The notes beneath the pieces were generated by a model. The model made no database searches, was not told where the DNA came from, and was given only the letters and a program-made list of their open reading frames with translations. A program made the translations under genes and the position numbers. A stretch of 64,000 bases of DNA from an uncultured Alphaproteobacteria bacterium (GTDB lineage Bacteria > Pseudomonadota > Alphaproteobacteria > HIMB59 > GCA-002718135): assembly GCA_902621855.1 (NCBI GenBank), contig CACNNQ010000001.1, forward strand, positions 248,001-312,000. Reading direction: 5' to 3'. Below, piece by piece: positions 53,538 to 64,000 of this stretch. Numbering within the stretch: position 1 is the first letter of the stretch; every line of letters begins with the position of its first letter.

Positions 53538-53614
53538 GCGGGAGTAGTTCAGCTGGTTAGAACGCTGCCCTGTCACGGCAGAGGCCGCGGGTTCGAATCC
53601 CGTCTCTCGCGCCA
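53538..53614 (+). tRNA. trnD: tRNA-Asp (GTC)
   Basis: The acceptor GCGGGAG pairs with CTCTCGC (one G-U), followed by GCCA. The anticodon loop CTGTCAC between CTGCC and GGCAG gives GTC. T arm GCGGGTTCGAATCCCGT. It lies three bases after tRNA-Val, so the two are co-transcribed. Confidence 0.96.
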
Positions 53615-53714
53615 CCTAATTTAGTGTTTTTTTGTGTACTAAAGTCGCAACTAGACACGTTGTTATTGTTGAATAAATCGTTAAATACATTACTAATTTA
53701 ATTGTGAGATTATA

Positions 53715-54080
53715 GTGTCAGAGTTTCTATTTGAATATTTACCAATATTAATTTTTATTTTCATCGCATTGGCGTTGGCTCTTGGAATGACTTTATTATC
53801 TTTTGTAGTTGGAGACTCTCAGCCAGATCAAGAAAAATTGTCAGCTTATGAGTGTGGATTTGAGGCTTTTGATGATGCTCGTGGAAGATTTGATGTAAGA
53901 TTTTATTTAGTAGCAATCTTATTTATTATCTTTGATTTAGAAGTTGCCTTCTTGTTTCCGTGGGCAATAACACTTGGTAAAATTGGATTGTTTGGTTTTT
54001 GGTCAATGATGATTTTTCTGACTGTATTAACTATTGGTTTTATTTATGAATGGAAAAAAGGTGCTTTAGAATGGGAGTAG
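53715..54080 (+). CDS. nuoA: NADH-quinone oxidoreductase subunit A
   Basis: This 121-residue membrane subunit of complex I starts at GTG. It has three hydrophobic helices and the conserved loop [47 protein letters not shown], which lies near the quinone site. It opens the nuo operon after the tRNA-Asp gene and overlaps nuoB by ten bases. Confidence 0.97.
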   Translation: MSEFLFEYLPILIFIFIALALALGMTLLSFVVGDSQPDQEKLSAYECGFEAFDDARGRFDVRFYLVAILFIIFDLEVAFLFPWAITLGKIGLFGFWSMMIFLTVLTIGFIYEWKKGALEWE

Positions 54081-54583
54081 ATGAAGCAAAAAAAATTGTT
54101 GATGATACTCTAAACACAGAATTATCCTCTAAGGGTTTCTTAGTTGCTAGCTATGATAAAATTCTTACCTGGGCTAGAACTGGTTCATTATGGCCTATGA
54201 CATTCGGATTGGCATGTTGTGGAGTAGAAATGATACATTCTTATATGGCAAGATATGATCTAGATCGTTATGGAGTTATACCAAGAGGTAGTCCTAGACA
54301 ATCTGATGTAATGATTGTTGCTGGAACACTAACAAATAAAATGGCACCGGCTTTAAGAAAAGTTTATGATCAAATGCCTGAACCTCGGTGGGTGATATCA
54401 ATGGGTTCATGTGCAAATGGTGGTGGATATTACCACTACTCGTATTCAGTAGTTAGAGGGTGTGATAGGATAGTTCCTGTTGATGTTTACGTACCAGGAT
54501 GCCCCCCAACAGCAGAAGCATTAGTTTATGGTATATTGCAATTACAGAAAAAAATTAGAAGAGAAAATAAATTTAAAAGATAA
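54071..54583 (+). CDS. nuoB: NADH-quinone oxidoreductase subunit B
   Basis: The subunit holds the terminal cluster N2. I start at ATG 54071 ([12 protein letters not shown]), ten bases inside the nuoA end; the ORF-track start 21 bases earlier is less likely. The 170-residue protein has the tandem cysteines in [13 protein letters not shown], then [17 protein letters not shown] and [14 protein letters not shown], giving all four cluster ligands. Confidence 0.96.
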   Translation: MGVDEAKKIVDDTLNTELSSKGFLVASYDKILTWARTGSLWPMTFGLACCGVEMIHSYMARYDLDRYGVIPRGSPRQSDVMIVAGTLTNKMAPALRKVYDQMPEPRWVISMGSCANGGGYYHYSYSVVRGCDRIVPVDVYVPGCPPTAEALVYGILQLQKKIRRENKFKR

Positions 54584-54588
54584 TTTAT

Positions 54589-55170
54589 ATGATTAAATTT
54601 CTTACTAAAATAGATGGCATAAATAATATTTTAGAGAATAATAATTTGTTAGAAATAGAATTTGAAAAAAATAATATTATAAAAATTTTTAACGAATTAA
54701 GAGATAATACTGAGCTTAATTTCAATCAATTATTAGATATTACAGCTGTAGACTATCCTTCAAGAGAATTTAGATTTGATTTGATTTATATTTTGCAAAG
54801 TTTAACTAAAAATAAAAAAATTATTTTAAAAACTTTTATTAAAGAAAATGAAAACATAGAATCAATTACCAATATTCACAAATCTGCGGATTGGTATGAA
54901 AGAGAATGTTATGATTTATTTGGAATTCAATTTATTAACCATCCTGATTTAAGAAGGATAATGACGGATTACAATTTTGAAGGTTATCCGTTGCGCAAAG
55001 ATTTTCCTTTAACAGGACATACAGAAGTACGTTACGATGACCTTGAAAAAAAAGTAATATATGAGCCTGTTAAGTTAACTCAAGAATTTAGAAATTTCGA
55101 TAGTGAATCTCCTTGGGAAGGAATGGAAAACAAACTTTTTGGTGATGAGAAATCTACTGGTGAAAATTAA
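54589..55170 (+). CDS. nuoC: NADH-quinone oxidoreductase subunit C
   Basis: The 193-residue peripheral-arm subunit packs next to NuoD. A divergent N-terminal half is followed by the family signature SADWYERECYDLFGIQFINHPDLRRIMTDYNFEGYPLRKDFPLTGHTEVRYDD. The gene is separate from nuoD, not fused as in E. coli. It ends one base before the nuoD start. Confidence 0.96.
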   Translation: MIKFLTKIDGINNILENNNLLEIEFEKNNIIKIFNELRDNTELNFNQLLDITAVDYPSREFRFDLIYILQSLTKNKKIILKTFIKENENIESITNIHKSADWYERECYDLFGIQFINHPDLRRIMTDYNFEGYPLRKDFPLTGHTEVRYDDLEKKVIYEPVKLTQEFRNFDSESPWEGMENKLFGDEKSTGEN

Positions 55171-56349
55171 ATGAAAGAAGTAGAGCTTAATACAACTACA
55201 ATTAACTTTGGCCCTCAACATCCAGCCGCGCATGGTGTTTTACGTTTAGTAGTTGAGCTTGAAGGTGAAGTAGTTCAAAGAGCAGAACCACACATCGGAT
55301 TGTTACATAGGGGGACAGAAAAATTAATTGAATATAAAACTTATCTTCAGGCTGTCCCTTATTTTGATAGACTTGATTACGTTTCACCAATGTGTCAAGA
55401 ACACGCTTTTGCATTGGCAACCGAAAATCTCCTAGGTATCAATGTTCCTGAAAGAGCTAAATATATTCGGGTTATTTTTGCAGAAATTACTAGAATACTA
55501 AACCATTTATTAAATATACCTGCCTATGCTGCTGACATTGGTGCAGTGACACCTTTTTTATGGTGTTTTGAAGAAAGGGAAAAGCTTTTGGAGTTTCATG
55601 AAGCCGTATCTGGAGCAAGATTTCATGCAGCCTATTTTAGACCTGGCGGCGTTCATCAGGATATGCCAGAAGGAATGGAAGAAAAATTATTTGAACATTT
55701 TAAAACTCTTCCAAAATTTATTGATGATCTTGAAAGCTTGCTTACTAATAACAGAATTTTAAGACAAAGATCAGTTGATATAGGAATAATTTCAAAGTCA
55801 GAAGCAATTGAATGGGGGTGTTCCGGTCCTGTATTAAGAAGTGCAGGTGTAGCATGGGATTTAAGAAGATCTCAACCTTATGACGCCTATGATCAAGTTG
55901 ATTTTGAAGTTCCTGTTGGAAAAAAGGGTGATTGTTTTGATCGATATTTGGTTCGTATAGAGGAAATGAGACAAAGCATTAGTATTATTAACCAATGTTT
56001 AAATAAAATCAAACCAGGTCCAATATCAATTGAGGATAATAAAATTACACCTCCTAAAAGAAATCAAATGAAAAAATCAATGGAAGCTTTAATTCATCAT
56101 TTTAAACTTTTCACTGAAGGTTACCGTGTTCCCGCTGGTCAAGTTTATAGTGCAGTAGAAGCTCCAAAGGGTGAATTTGGCGTTTACCTTGTGTCTGATG
56201 GATCTAGTAAACCATATAGATGTAAAATAAGAGCACCAGGTTTTGCACACCTTCAAACATTGGATCATTTATCTAAAGGTCACTTAATGGCTGACATAGC
56301 TGCTATACTAGGTAGCTTAGATATTGTTTTTGGAGAGATAGATAGATAA
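55171..56349 (+). CDS. nuoD: NADH-quinone oxidoreductase subunit D
   Basis: The 392-residue 49-kDa-type subunit forms the quinone pocket with NuoB. It shows [21 protein letters not shown] with the quinone-site His, [53 protein letters not shown] and the C-terminal [23 protein letters not shown]. It overlaps nuoE by one base. Confidence 0.97.
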   Translation: MKEVELNTTTINFGPQHPAAHGVLRLVVELEGEVVQRAEPHIGLLHRGTEKLIEYKTYLQAVPYFDRLDYVSPMCQEHAFALATENLLGINVPERAKYIRVIFAEITRILNHLLNIPAYAADIGAVTPFLWCFEEREKLLEFHEAVSGARFHAAYFRPGGVHQDMPEGMEEKLFEHFKTLPKFIDDLESLLTNNRILRQRSVDIGIISKSEAIEWGCSGPVLRSAGVAWDLRRSQPYDAYDQVDFEVPVGKKGDCFDRYLVRIEEMRQSISIINQCLNKIKPGPISIEDNKITPPKRNQMKKSMEALIHHFKLFTEGYRVPAGQVYSAVEAPKGEFGVYLVSDGSSKPYRCKIRAPGFAHLQTLDHLSKGHLMADIAAILGSLDIVFGEIDR

Positions 56350-56948
56350 TGCATCATCCTGGTACAAATAATAAAGTTTATAAAAAAATTAATGATAATT
56401 TTGAATGGTCATCAGAAAATTTTAAAAAAATTTCTGAAATAATAAAAAAATATCCATCAAACCGTATTCAAAGCGCAGTTATTCCTTTACTTGATTTAGC
56501 ACAAAGACAAAATAATGGATGGCTAAGTAAAAACTCAATGGAAAAAGTAGCTGAAACTCTAAGTATGTCTTATATAAGAGTGTTGGAAGTTGCCACTTTT
56601 TATTCCATGTTTAATTTAGAACCTATTGGTAAAAATTTTGTACAAATTTGTAGAACGACACCTTGTTGGTTAAGAGGGAGTGATAAACTGTCTAAAGTTG
56701 CACAAGAAGTTTGCGAAACTAATATTGGTGAGACAAGTGATAATGCAATATTTACAGTTGTTGAAGTTGAATGCTTAGGTGCATGTTGCAATGCTCCTAT
56801 GGTCCAGATCAATGATGATTATTATGAAGATTTAGATGAAGAGAGTTTTAAAAAAATACTTCAAGATTTAAAAAATAATAAATCAATAAAAGTAGGTTCA
56901 CAAATTGGTAGAAAATCATCACAACCTGAAAGAAAATTTGATGCTTAA
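56349..56948 (+). CDS. nuoE: NADH-quinone oxidoreductase subunit E
   Basis: The 24-kDa-type subunit carries [2Fe-2S] cluster N1a. The 199-residue protein has a helical N-terminal part and a thioredoxin-like domain with ligands in [12 protein letters not shown] and [24 protein letters not shown] short basic tail is specific to this lineage. It overlaps nuoF by eight bases. Confidence 0.96.
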   Translation: MHHPGTNNKVYKKINDNFEWSSENFKKISEIIKKYPSNRIQSAVIPLLDLAQRQNNGWLSKNSMEKVAETLSMSYIRVLEVATFYSMFNLEPIGKNFVQICRTTPCWLRGSDKLSKVAQEVCETNIGETSDNAIFTVVEVECLGACCNAPMVQINDDYYEDLDEESFKKILQDLKNNKSIKVGSQIGRKSSQPERKFDA

Positions 56949-58215
56949 AGAAAAAGATAAAATTTTTAAAAATTTATACGGTTTTGATGACTGGAAATTA
57001 GAAGGTGCCAAAAAAAGAGGTATTTGGTCAAATACTAAAGAACTTATTAAAATGGGTAGTGAAAAAATTGTTGAGGAAATTAAAAATAGTCAATTAAGAG
57101 GAAGGGGAGGAGCAGGTTTCCCTGCGGGACTTAAGTGGTCATTTATGCCAAAAGACTCTGGAAAAGATCATTACCTTGTTGTTAATGCAGATGAGTCAGA
57201 GCCAGGCACATGTAAAGATCGAGAGATTATGAGAAACGACCCACATCTTCTTTTAGAAGGTTGTTTAGTTGCTGCCTTTGCTATGCATGCACATACTTGT
57301 TATATTTATATTAGGGGTGAATATTATTCTGAATCTTCTAATTTACAAAAAGCAATAGATGAAGCCTACGCAAATAATTTAATTGGTAAAAATGCATGTG
57401 GTACAGGGTGGGATTTTGATATTTATCTTCATAGAGGAGCAGGAGCATATATTTGTGGTGAAGAAACTGCTTTACTTGAAAGTTTAGAGGGTAAAAAAGG
57501 TCAACCTCGATTAAAACCTCCTTTTCCCGCTGGCGCAGGTTTATATGGATGCCCAACAACAGTTACAAATGTTGAAACAGTTGCTGTTTCACCAACTATT
57601 TTAAGACGTGGTTCAAAATGGTTCGCTAATTTAGGAAGTGCCAACAATACAGGTACAAAAATTTTTAGTATTTCAGGACACGTTAATAATCCATGCAATG
57701 TAGAAGAGGAAATGGGGATACCATTAAAAGAATTGATTGAAAAACATGCAGGTGGTGTAATTGGTGGTTGGGAAAATTTATTAGCTGTAATTCCTGGAGG
57801 TGCAAGTGTGCCTTTATTACCTAAGTCTATTTGCGATACAGTTAAAATGGATTTTGATAGCCTAAAAGAAGTTCAAAGTGGATTAGGAACTGCTGCTGTT
57901 ATTGTAATGAATAAATCAACAGATATTGTTGAAGCAATAGCTAGATTATCACATTTTTATAAACATGAAAGCTGCGGTCAATGTACACCTTGCAGAGAAG
58001 GTACTGGATGGATGTACAGAATGATGGAAAAAATGGTTCATGGAAATGTTGAACATCAAGATATTGATAAAATTTTAGACGTGACTAAGCAAATTGAAGG
58101 TCATACTATTTGTGCCTTAGGCGATGCTGCTGCTTGGCCTATTCAAGGTTTGTTTAGACACTTTAGACCTGAAATTGAAAAAAGAATTCAAGAAAGAAAT
58201 AAAAGAGTAGCCTAG
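56941..58215 (+). CDS. nuoF: NADH-quinone oxidoreductase subunit F
   Basis: The subunit binds NADH and FMN and cluster N3. I start at ATG 56941 ([18 protein letters not shown]); the ORF-track start lies inside nuoE. The 424-residue protein has the glycine-rich [69 protein letters not shown] and the cluster ligands [14 protein letters not shown] plus [13 protein letters not shown]. Confidence 0.97.
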   Translation: MLKEKDKIFKNLYGFDDWKLEGAKKRGIWSNTKELIKMGSEKIVEEIKNSQLRGRGGAGFPAGLKWSFMPKDSGKDHYLVVNADESEPGTCKDREIMRNDPHLLLEGCLVAAFAMHAHTCYIYIRGEYYSESSNLQKAIDEAYANNLIGKNACGTGWDFDIYLHRGAGAYICGEETALLESLEGKKGQPRLKPPFPAGAGLYGCPTTVTNVETVAVSPTILRRGSKWFANLGSANNTGTKIFSISGHVNNPCNVEEEMGIPLKELIEKHAGGVIGGWENLLAVIPGGASVPLLPKSICDTVKMDFDSLKEVQSGLGTAAVIVMNKSTDIVEAIARLSHFYKHESCGQCTPCREGTGWMYRMMEKMVHGNVEHQDIDKILDVTKQIEGHTICALGDAAAWPIQGLFRHFRPEIEKRIQERNKRVA

Positions 58216-60254
58216 TGCCAAAGATAACAATTGATAATAAAGAATACGAATTTGAAAACGGCATGACCGTAATGCAAGCTTGTGAACAAGCAGGAACTGA
58301 AATTCCAAGATTTTGTTATCATGAAAAACTCTCAATAGCAGGAAACTGTAGAATGTGTTTAGTAGAAATGGAAAAAGCTCCAAAACCTATTGCATCATGT
58401 GCCATGCCAGCTGCAGATGGAATGGTTATAAAAACAAAAACAGAAACAGTTAAAAAAGCTCGAAAAGGTGTAATGGAGTTTCTTCTCATTAATCATCCAT
58501 TGGATTGCCCTATTTGTGATCAAGGAGGAGAATGTGATCTTCAAGATCAAGCGATGTATTATGGTTTTGATAAAACTAGATATGAAGAGAACAAAAGAGC
58601 AGTTCAAAATAAAAATATGGGACCACTCGTCAAAACAATTATGACAAGATGTATACATTGTACAAGATGCGTAAGGTTTTCTACAGAAGTTGCGGGTGTT
58701 GATGATATAGGATTACTTGGCAGAGGTGAAAATGCTGAGATCACGACGTACTTAGAAAAAACTATTGAGTCAGAATTATCTGGAAATGTAATTGATTTAT
58801 GCCCCGTAGGTGCTTTAACAAGTAAACCATATGCATTTAAATCTAGACCATGGGAGTTAACTAAGACAGAAACATTTGATGTGTTTGATGGTATAGGTTC
58901 AAGTATAAGGATTGATACAAGAGGAAAAAAAGTTTTAAGAGCTCTTCCTAGAATAAATGAAGAAACCAATGAAGAATGGATAAGTGATAAATCTAGATTT
59001 GCAATTGATGGACTCTCAAGTCAAAGATTGGATAATGTATATTCTAAATCAAATAAAAAACTCCAAAAATCTTCATGGGATAATGCATTTGAATTAATAA
59101 AAAAAGAAATTACAAAAAGAGGTAAAGAAAATACTGTATTCCTATCTGGTAAGTTTACCGATATTGAAACTTTATATTCTGCACAAAAATTTAGCAATTC
59201 ACTAAAATCAAAAAACTATGATTGTAGATTTGATAATACACAAATTATCGATAATTCATCTTCAAGTTATAAATTTAATTCAACAATTCAAGAAATTGAA
59301 AAGGCTGATGCTATTCTTTTAATCGGATCAAACCCGAGATGGGAAGCAGCTGTACTAAACGCTAGAATTAGAAAGGCATATATTGAAAATAACTGCAAAA
59401 TTGGACTTATAGGTCCTAAATTAGATCTTACTTACGATTATCATCATTTATCTGATTCTTTAGATTACCTTAATAAATTATCTAATAATAAATCTGAATT
59501 CAATAAAGTTTTAAAATCTGCAAAAAACCCACTTATAATATTAGGTACTTCAGCAATAAATAATGATCATGGAAAAAAAATATTAGAAACTGCAGGATTA
59601 ATTGCGAAAAAAATTCAAAAAAATAAAAATATAAATCCGTTAAATATTCTTAACCAAGATATTTCTAGAGTAGGAGCATTAGATTTGAAATTTTATAATA
59701 AAAAATTTGATAATGATTACAATAAACAATTAAAAAAACATATTGATCAAACAAAGCCTGTAGTTTTCTTAATGGGGTTAGATGAGATAAATTTTTCAAC
59801 ATTTGAAAATGCTTTTGTTGTTTATCTTGGTCATCATGGAGATGTTTCAGCATCTATAGCTGATATAATTTTACCAACCCCTGCATATACTGAGAAAAGT
59901 TCTACTTATATGAATATAGAAGGTAGAGTTATTCAAACAACTAAGTGTCATAATCCAATAGGTGAAGCAAAAGAGGAGTGGAAAATTTTTAGAGTTTTAA
60001 GTGACTTATTTGAAAAAAATTTAAATTTTAATAATCTTGGGGAGCTTCGAAATGAGCTTACAAGTACCTATGGTCAATTTGCTCTCTTAAATGAAGTTAA
60101 TTCTATTGGCGAAATAACTTTTGCTAAAAATAATAAAATTGAGAATATTAAAATTAAATATAACATTGAAAATTTTTATATGAATGATTCTATTTCTAGA
60201 TCTTCTGAAACAATGGCAAAATGTACTAAAGATATTTTAAATAAGGCAGCATAA
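58215..60254 (+). CDS. nuoG: NADH-quinone oxidoreductase subunit G
   Basis: The 679-residue 75-kDa-type subunit starts at a GTG overlapping the nuoF stop. The N-terminal part holds several clusters: [2Fe-2S] ligands in RFCYHEKLSIAGNCRMCLVEM, the His/Cys cluster in HPLDCPICDQGGECDLQDQA, and [4Fe-4S] ligands in TRCIHCTRCVRF with DLCPVGAL. The rest is the molybdopterin-oxidoreductase-like domain without cofactor, for example ILLIGSNPRWEAAVLNARIR. Confidence 0.96.
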   Translation: MPKITIDNKEYEFENGMTVMQACEQAGTEIPRFCYHEKLSIAGNCRMCLVEMEKAPKPIASCAMPAADGMVIKTKTETVKKARKGVMEFLLINHPLDCPICDQGGECDLQDQAMYYGFDKTRYEENKRAVQNKNMGPLVKTIMTRCIHCTRCVRFSTEVAGVDDIGLLGRGENAEITTYLEKTIESELSGNVIDLCPVGALTSKPYAFKSRPWELTKTETFDVFDGIGSSIRIDTRGKKVLRALPRINEETNEEWISDKSRFAIDGLSSQRLDNVYSKSNKKLQKSSWDNAFELIKKEITKRGKENTVFLSGKFTDIETLYSAQKFSNSLKSKNYDCRFDNTQIIDNSSSSYKFNSTIQEIEKADAILLIGSNPRWEAAVLNARIRKAYIENNCKIGLIGPKLDLTYDYHHLSDSLDYLNKLSNNKSEFNKVLKSAKNPLIILGTSAINNDHGKKILETAGLIAKKIQKNKNINPLNILNQDISRVGALDLKFYNKKFDNDYNKQLKKHIDQTKPVVFLMGLDEINFSTFENAFVVYLGHHGDVSASIADIILPTPAYTEKSSTYMNIEGRVIQTTKCHNPIGEAKEEWKIFRVLSDLFEKNLNFNNLGELRNELTSTYGQFALLNEVNSIGEITFAKNNKIENIKIKYNIENFYMNDSISRSSETMAKCTKDILNKAA

Positions 60255-60261
60255 TAATTAG

Positions 60262-61263
60262 ATGACTTATGATATATTAATTACAGGGTTAATAATCATT
60301 GCCCAAATACTTGCTGTTGTTGTGCCAGTTTTAATATCTGTAGCTTTTTTAGTTTATGCTGAAAGAAAAGTATTAGCATTAATTCAATTAAGAAGAGGTC
60401 CAAATATAGTAGGGCCTTTTGGTATATTACAAAGTTTTGCTGATGCATTAAAACTTATTACTAAAGAAAATATTATACCTAGTGGATCAAATAAAATTGT
60501 TTTTATTTTAGCACCCATAATAACAATGGTACTTAGCTTAGCAGGTTGGGCAGTAATACCTTTTGCTCCAGGATGGGTAGTCTCTGATATTAACGTAGGT
60601 ATCATGTATCTGTTTGCAGTATCATCTCTTGGAGTATACGGAATAATAATGGCTGGATGGGCTAGTAACTCTCAATATCCTTTTCTAGGAGCATTAAGAT
60701 CAGCTGCTCAAATGGTTTCATATGAAGTATCTATTGGATTTGTAATAATTACTGTATTATTATGTGTAGGTTCTTTAAATTTATCAAAGATAGTTTTAGC
60801 TCAGCAGACTGTATGGTTTGCAATTCCATTATTACCTATGTTCATTATTTTTTTTATTTCTGCATTAGCTGAAACAAATAGATTACCTTTTGATCTTCCT
60901 GAAGATGAATCAACACTTGTTGCAGGATTTTTTACTGAATATTCATCTGCTTCATTTGTATTATTTTTTTTAGGTGAATACGCGAGTATGATTTTAATGT
61001 CTTCTATGACTGTCATTCTTTTTTTAGGCGGATGGCTTCCTCCATTTGATGTATACCCATTAAATGTTGTTCCTGGAGTAATCTGGTTTACTGTGAAAGT
61101 TATATTTATATTATTTTTATTTATTTGGGTTAGAGGAACTTTCCCAAGATATAGATATGATCAGTTAATGAGACTTGGATGGAAAGTTTTTTTACCGTTT
61201 TCTTTGTTTTGGGTTGTGGCAACTTCTGGTTTTTTAGTATATTTTGACATGCTGCCAAATTAA
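60262..61263 (+). CDS. nuoH: NADH-quinone oxidoreductase subunit H
   Basis: The 333-residue membrane subunit has eight helices and links the quinone chamber to the proton channels. Signatures are [77 protein letters not shown] and [19 protein letters not shown]. All key acidic residues of the E-channel are present. Confidence 0.97.
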   Translation: MTYDILITGLIIIAQILAVVVPVLISVAFLVYAERKVLALIQLRRGPNIVGPFGILQSFADALKLITKENIIPSGSNKIVFILAPIITMVLSLAGWAVIPFAPGWVVSDINVGIMYLFAVSSLGVYGIIMAGWASNSQYPFLGALRSAAQMVSYEVSIGFVIITVLLCVGSLNLSKIVLAQQTVWFAIPLLPMFIIFFISALAETNRLPFDLPEDESTLVAGFFTEYSSASFVLFFLGEYASMILMSSMTVILFLGGWLPPFDVYPLNVVPGVIWFTVKVIFILFLFIWVRGTFPRYRYDQLMRLGWKVFLPFSLFWVVATSGFLVYFDMLPN

Positions 61264-61264
61264 T

Positions 61265-61744
61265 ATGTATAAATTAATTAAATCTTTTACTTTATTTGAA
61301 TTATTTCAAGGACTATTTTTAACTTTCAAATACATATTTAAATCTAAAGTTACAATAAATTATCCTCACGAAAAAGGTCCATTAAGCCCACGTTTTAGAG
61401 GCGAGCATGCTTTGAGAAGATATCCAAGTGGGGAAGAGAGATGTATCGCATGTAAACTTTGTGAAGCAGTATGTCCTGCTCAGGCAATTACAATTGAAGC
61501 AGAGCCAAGAGAGGATGGAAGCAGAAGAACAACAAGATATGATATAGATATGACTAAATGTATTTATTGTGGTTTATGTCAAGAATCTTGCCCAGTTGAT
61601 GCGATAGTAGAAGGACCAAATTTTGAATTTGCCACTGAAACAAGAGAAGAATTAATTTATAATAAAGATAAACTTTTAGAAAATGGAGATAGATGGGAGC
61701 AAGAAATTGCTCAAAATATTCATCTTGATAGAAAATATAGATAA
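61265..61744 (+). CDS. nuoI: NADH-quinone oxidoreductase subunit I
   Basis: The 159-residue ferredoxin-like subunit carries clusters N6a and N6b. I start at ATG 61265 ([16 protein letters not shown]), just after nuoH. The amphipathic N-terminus is followed by [34 protein letters not shown] and [18 protein letters not shown], two complete CxxCxxCxxxCP motifs. Confidence 0.97.
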   Translation: MYKLIKSFTLFELFQGLFLTFKYIFKSKVTINYPHEKGPLSPRFRGEHALRRYPSGEERCIACKLCEAVCPAQAITIEAEPREDGSRRTTRYDIDMTKCIYCGLCQESCPVDAIVEGPNFEFATETREELIYNKDKLLENGDRWEQEIAQNIHLDRKYR

Positions 61745-61746
61745 GA

Positions 61747-62358
61747 ATGGTTCTTTATTCATTAACATTTTATCTTTTTTCATCTGTTGCAGTTCTTTCT
61801 GCTCTAATGGTTATAAGTGCAAAAAATCCAGTTCATTCAGTCTTGTTCTTAATTTTAAGCTTTGTTAACGCATCAGGACTCTTTGTTTTATTAGGTGCTG
61901 AATTTTTGGCAATGATCCTTGTCGTTGTATATGTTGGAGCTGTTGCCGTCCTTTTTCTATTCGTTGTAATGATGCTTGATATAAATTTTGTAAAGTTGAG
62001 AGAGGGTTTTTTGCAATATTTACCTTTTGGAGCATTATTAGGGATAGTTCTAGTAATTGAACTTGGAATACTTTTTTTAACAGATAGATCGTCTAATATT
62101 TATAACAATCAAACACCACTACAACCTATAGTTAATGAAGTGGAAAATACAAAAATGATTGGGCAAATACTCTACACTGAATATTTTTATTTATTTCAAA
62201 TATGTGGGATAATTTTATTAGTCGCAATGATTGGCTCTATTACACTTACATTAAGAGATAAAGGTGGTGTTAAAAGGCAAAATATAGATTCTCAAAATAC
62301 AGTTGATGCATCAACAGCTATAGAAAAGAAAAAAGTAAAAATAGGCGAAGGAATTTAA
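61747..62358 (+). CDS. nuoJ: NADH-quinone oxidoreductase subunit J
   Basis: The 203-residue membrane subunit has five helices and the conserved segments KNPVHSVLFLILSFVNASGLFVLLGAEFLAMILVVVYVGAVAVLFLFVVMMLDI. A polar C-terminal tail follows TLTLRDKGGVKRQN. It sits two bases after nuoI and three before nuoK. Confidence 0.96.
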   Translation: MVLYSLTFYLFSSVAVLSALMVISAKNPVHSVLFLILSFVNASGLFVLLGAEFLAMILVVVYVGAVAVLFLFVVMMLDINFVKLREGFLQYLPFGALLGIVLVIELGILFLTDRSSNIYNNQTPLQPIVNEVENTKMIGQILYTEYFYLFQICGIILLVAMIGSITLTLRDKGGVKRQNIDSQNTVDASTAIEKKKVKIGEGI

Positions 62359-62361
62359 TTC

Positions 62362-62667
62362 ATGATTACTCTTGAACATTATCTTTTTCTCGGCGCAATT
62401 ATTTTTACCTTAGGTGTTTTAGGAATATTTTTAAATAAGAAAAATTTAATTATAATTTTAATGTCTATAGAACTCATCTTGTTGTCGGTAAATATTAATT
62501 TTATTGCCTTCTCAGCGTATATTAATGATATCTCAGGGCAAATTTTTGCAATGCTTACACTTACTGTTGCAGCAGCTGAAGCAGCAATTGGACTTGCCAT
62601 ACTTGTAGTATTTTTTAGAAATTTAGGATCAATAGAAGTAAATAAAATTAATCAGCTTAAGGGATAG
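62362..62667 (+). CDS. nuoK: NADH-quinone oxidoreductase subunit K
   Basis: The 101-residue three-helix subunit carries the buried glutamates of the proton path in [22 protein letters not shown] and [20 protein letters not shown]. The length and sequence are standard. NuoL starts three bases further on. Confidence 0.97.
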   Translation: MITLEHYLFLGAIIFTLGVLGIFLNKKNLIIILMSIELILLSVNINFIAFSAYINDISGQIFAMLTLTVAAAEAAIGLAILVVFFRNLGSIEVNKINQLKG

Positions 62668-62670
62668 TAG

Positions 62671-64000
62671 ATGGCAACCTCAATTATATTTTTACCTCTA
62701 CTTGGTTTTCTTTTTTGTTTTTTGCTAGGTAAACAGTTCCACTATAAGATTCATCAAATATCAACAACTTCAATTCTTTTTCTTTGCGCATTATTTTCTT
62801 GGATAATATTCATTCAGTTTATTAATAATAAGGAAACTGAAACAATCTTTATTCTTAACTGGATTACTTCTGGAAACTTTATTGTTGATTGGTCAATAAG
62901 ATTAGACACGTTAACTGCCGTAATGTTCATTGTGGTTACAACTGTTTCCGCTTGTGTTCACTTATATTCAATAGGTTATATGGAAGAAGATCCATCAAAA
63001 ATAAGATTTATGGGCTATCTAAGCTTATTTACTTTTTTTATGCTTGTGCTTGTATCAAGTAATAACTTGTTGCAAATGTTTTTTGGTTGGGAGGGTGTTG
63101 GACTAGCCTCATATTTATTAATTGGTTTTTGGCACCATAAAGACTCAGCCAACAAAGCTGCTATAAAAGCATTTGTCGTAAATAGAGTTGGAGATTTTGG
63201 ATACGCAATTGGAATTGCAGGAATTTTTTACATTTTTGGTACGATAAGTTTCGACAGTATATTTGAGCAAGTGGATCAATTTAGTGAGCATCAAATTCAA
63301 TTCCTTTCATTTAGTTTACCAACTTTAGATTTTTTATGTTTTCTTTTATTTATAGGAGCAATGGGTAAATCTGCCCAATTAGGTTTACACACATGGCTGC
63401 CAGATGCTATGGAAGGACCTACTCCTGTTTCTGCGCTAATACATGCTGCAACAATGGTAACAGCTGGCGTATTTTTAGTTGCAAGAATGAGTCCTCTTTA
63501 TGAGTTTGCTGCATTTACTAATTTATTCATTACTTTTGTAGGCGCGGCTACAGCTATTTTTGCCGCCTCTATAGCCTTAACACAAAATGATATTAAACGA
63601 GTCATTGCATATTCAACATGTAGTCAATTAGGATATATGTTTTTCGCAGCTGGTGTAGGTGCTTATAATGCATCAATATTTCACTTAACAACCCATGCCT
63701 TTTTTAAAGCTCTTCTATTTCTTTCTGCAGGTTCTGTAATTCACGCAATGCATCATGAACAGGATATGAGAAAAATGGGCGGACTTTTCAAAAAAATACC
63801 TTTTACCGCTACAATGATGTGGATTGGATCTCTTGCAATTATTGGTTTCCCGTATCTATCTGGCTACTATTCAAAAGAAAGTATTTTAGAAAATGCTTTC
63901 TATGCATCAAATGGAATTGCATATTTTGCATATTTAGTAGGTATTTTAACTGCTCTACTTACAGCTTTTTATTCATGGAGATTATTATTTCTAACATTTC
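62671..64000 (+). CDS. nuoL: NADH-quinone oxidoreductase subunit L, 3'-truncated by the window edge
   Basis: The frame from ATG 62671 ([20 protein letters not shown]) stays open to the window end, so about 443 residues of a protein usually over 600 are seen. This antiporter-like proton-pumping subunit shows [90 protein letters not shown] and [22 protein letters not shown]. The ORF track omits it because no stop lies in the window. Confidence 0.96.
   Translation, partial: MATSIIFLPLLGFLFCFLLGKQFHYKIHQISTTSILFLCALFSWIIFIQFINNKETETIFILNWITSGNFIVDWSIRLDTLTAVMFIVVTTVSACVHLYSIGYMEEDPSKIRFMGYLSLFTFFMLVLVSSNNLLQMFFGWEGVGLASYLLIGFWHHKDSANKAAIKAFVVNRVGDFGYAIGIAGIFYIFGTISFDSIFEQVDQFSEHQIQFLSFSLPTLDFLCFLLFIGAMGKSAQLGLHTWLPDAMEGPTPVSALIHAATMVTAGVFLVARMSPLYEFAAFTNLFITFVGAATAIFAASIALTQNDIKRVIAYSTCSQLGYMFFAAGVGAYNASIFHLTTHAFFKALLFLSAGSVIHAMHHEQDMRKMGGLFKKIPFTATMMWIGSLAIIGFPYLSGYYSKESILENAFYASNGIAYFAYLVGILTALLTAFYSWRLLFLTF

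Noticed and set aside
53403-53615. Minus-strand ORF of 70 residues (MARETGFEPAASAVTGQRSN...)
   Set aside because: It is the antisense of tRNA-Val and tRNA-Asp, a well-known type of false protein call.
58117-58969. Minus-strand ORFs opposite nuoF/nuoG, and similar ones at 55202-55420, 57338-57698, 60384-60605, 60801-61016 and 62379-62600
   Set aside because: They lie fully opposite well-supported nuo genes and show no domain features.

Overview
The window is a strongly A+T-rich, densely packed chromosomal segment of a streamlined alphaproteobacterium. Its intergenic gaps are very short, many genes overlap by 1, 4 or 8-17 bases, and there are no insertion sequences, prophage genes or CRISPR arrays. 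The order tig-clpP-clpX-lon-hupB-tRNA-nuoABCDEFGHIJKL, the clpS-clpA pair, and infA followed by yacG and tRNA-Phe all suggest a marine low-GC alphaproteobacterium (Pelagibacterales or an AEGEAN-169/HIMB59-like lineage). That placement is inferred from composition and gene order, not from a tree.

Layout. 1-4.4 kb: a partial mandelate-racemase-like enzyme, two HAD phosphatases, an ICMT-like membrane methyltransferase, a P-loop kinase of the glycerate 3-kinase type, and a short GlpD. 4.4-4.56 kb: an unexplained structured stretch with a 17-codon ORF behind a perfect Shine-Dalgarno sequence. 4.56-12.1 kb: an alpha-glucoside/trehalose uptake and oxidation operon (binding protein, two permeases, ThuA, ThuB-like dehydrogenase, ATPase) facing a LacI-type regulator, with a perfect 16-bp operator between the promoter elements. 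12.2-16 kb: UDP-glucose dehydrogenase, phosphomannomutase, D-Ala-D-Ala carboxypeptidase. 16-30 kb: clpS-clpA and a run of housekeeping and small metabolic genes (RidA, cyclophilin, dipeptidase, LysE exporter, PdxJ, GST, GFA protein, tRNA-Thr, HCCA isomerase, ABC-F, HpcH aldolase, nitrilase, methyltransferase). 30-32 kb: MntR and a divergent Mn-exporter-like membrane protein, then two small genes missed by the ORF track. 32-36 kb: murA, hisG, hisD, infA, yacG, tRNA-Phe. 36-42 kb: a glycosyltransferase, two amino-acid-type ABC permeases without partners, cytochrome c', IolE, a glutamine amidotransferase, GlpK. 41.9-47 kb: parE, then an aminotransferase-glnB-glnA operon. 47-53.6 kb: tRNA-His, tRNA-Leu, tig-clpP-clpX-lon, hupB, tRNA-Val, tRNA-Asp. 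53.7-64 kb: the complex I operon, cut by the window end inside nuoL.

The most interesting element is the glnB-glnA intergenic region. It holds two tandem copies of the glnA RNA motif (glutamine-I riboswitch) reading toward glnA. The downstream GlnA has an actinobacterial-looking C-terminus and an unusual adenylylation loop, and the PII protein has a remodelled T-loop. Together these suggest that glutamine synthesis here is controlled at the RNA level, and that the cassette may have been acquired. No stretch longer than about 300 bases lacks a feature.
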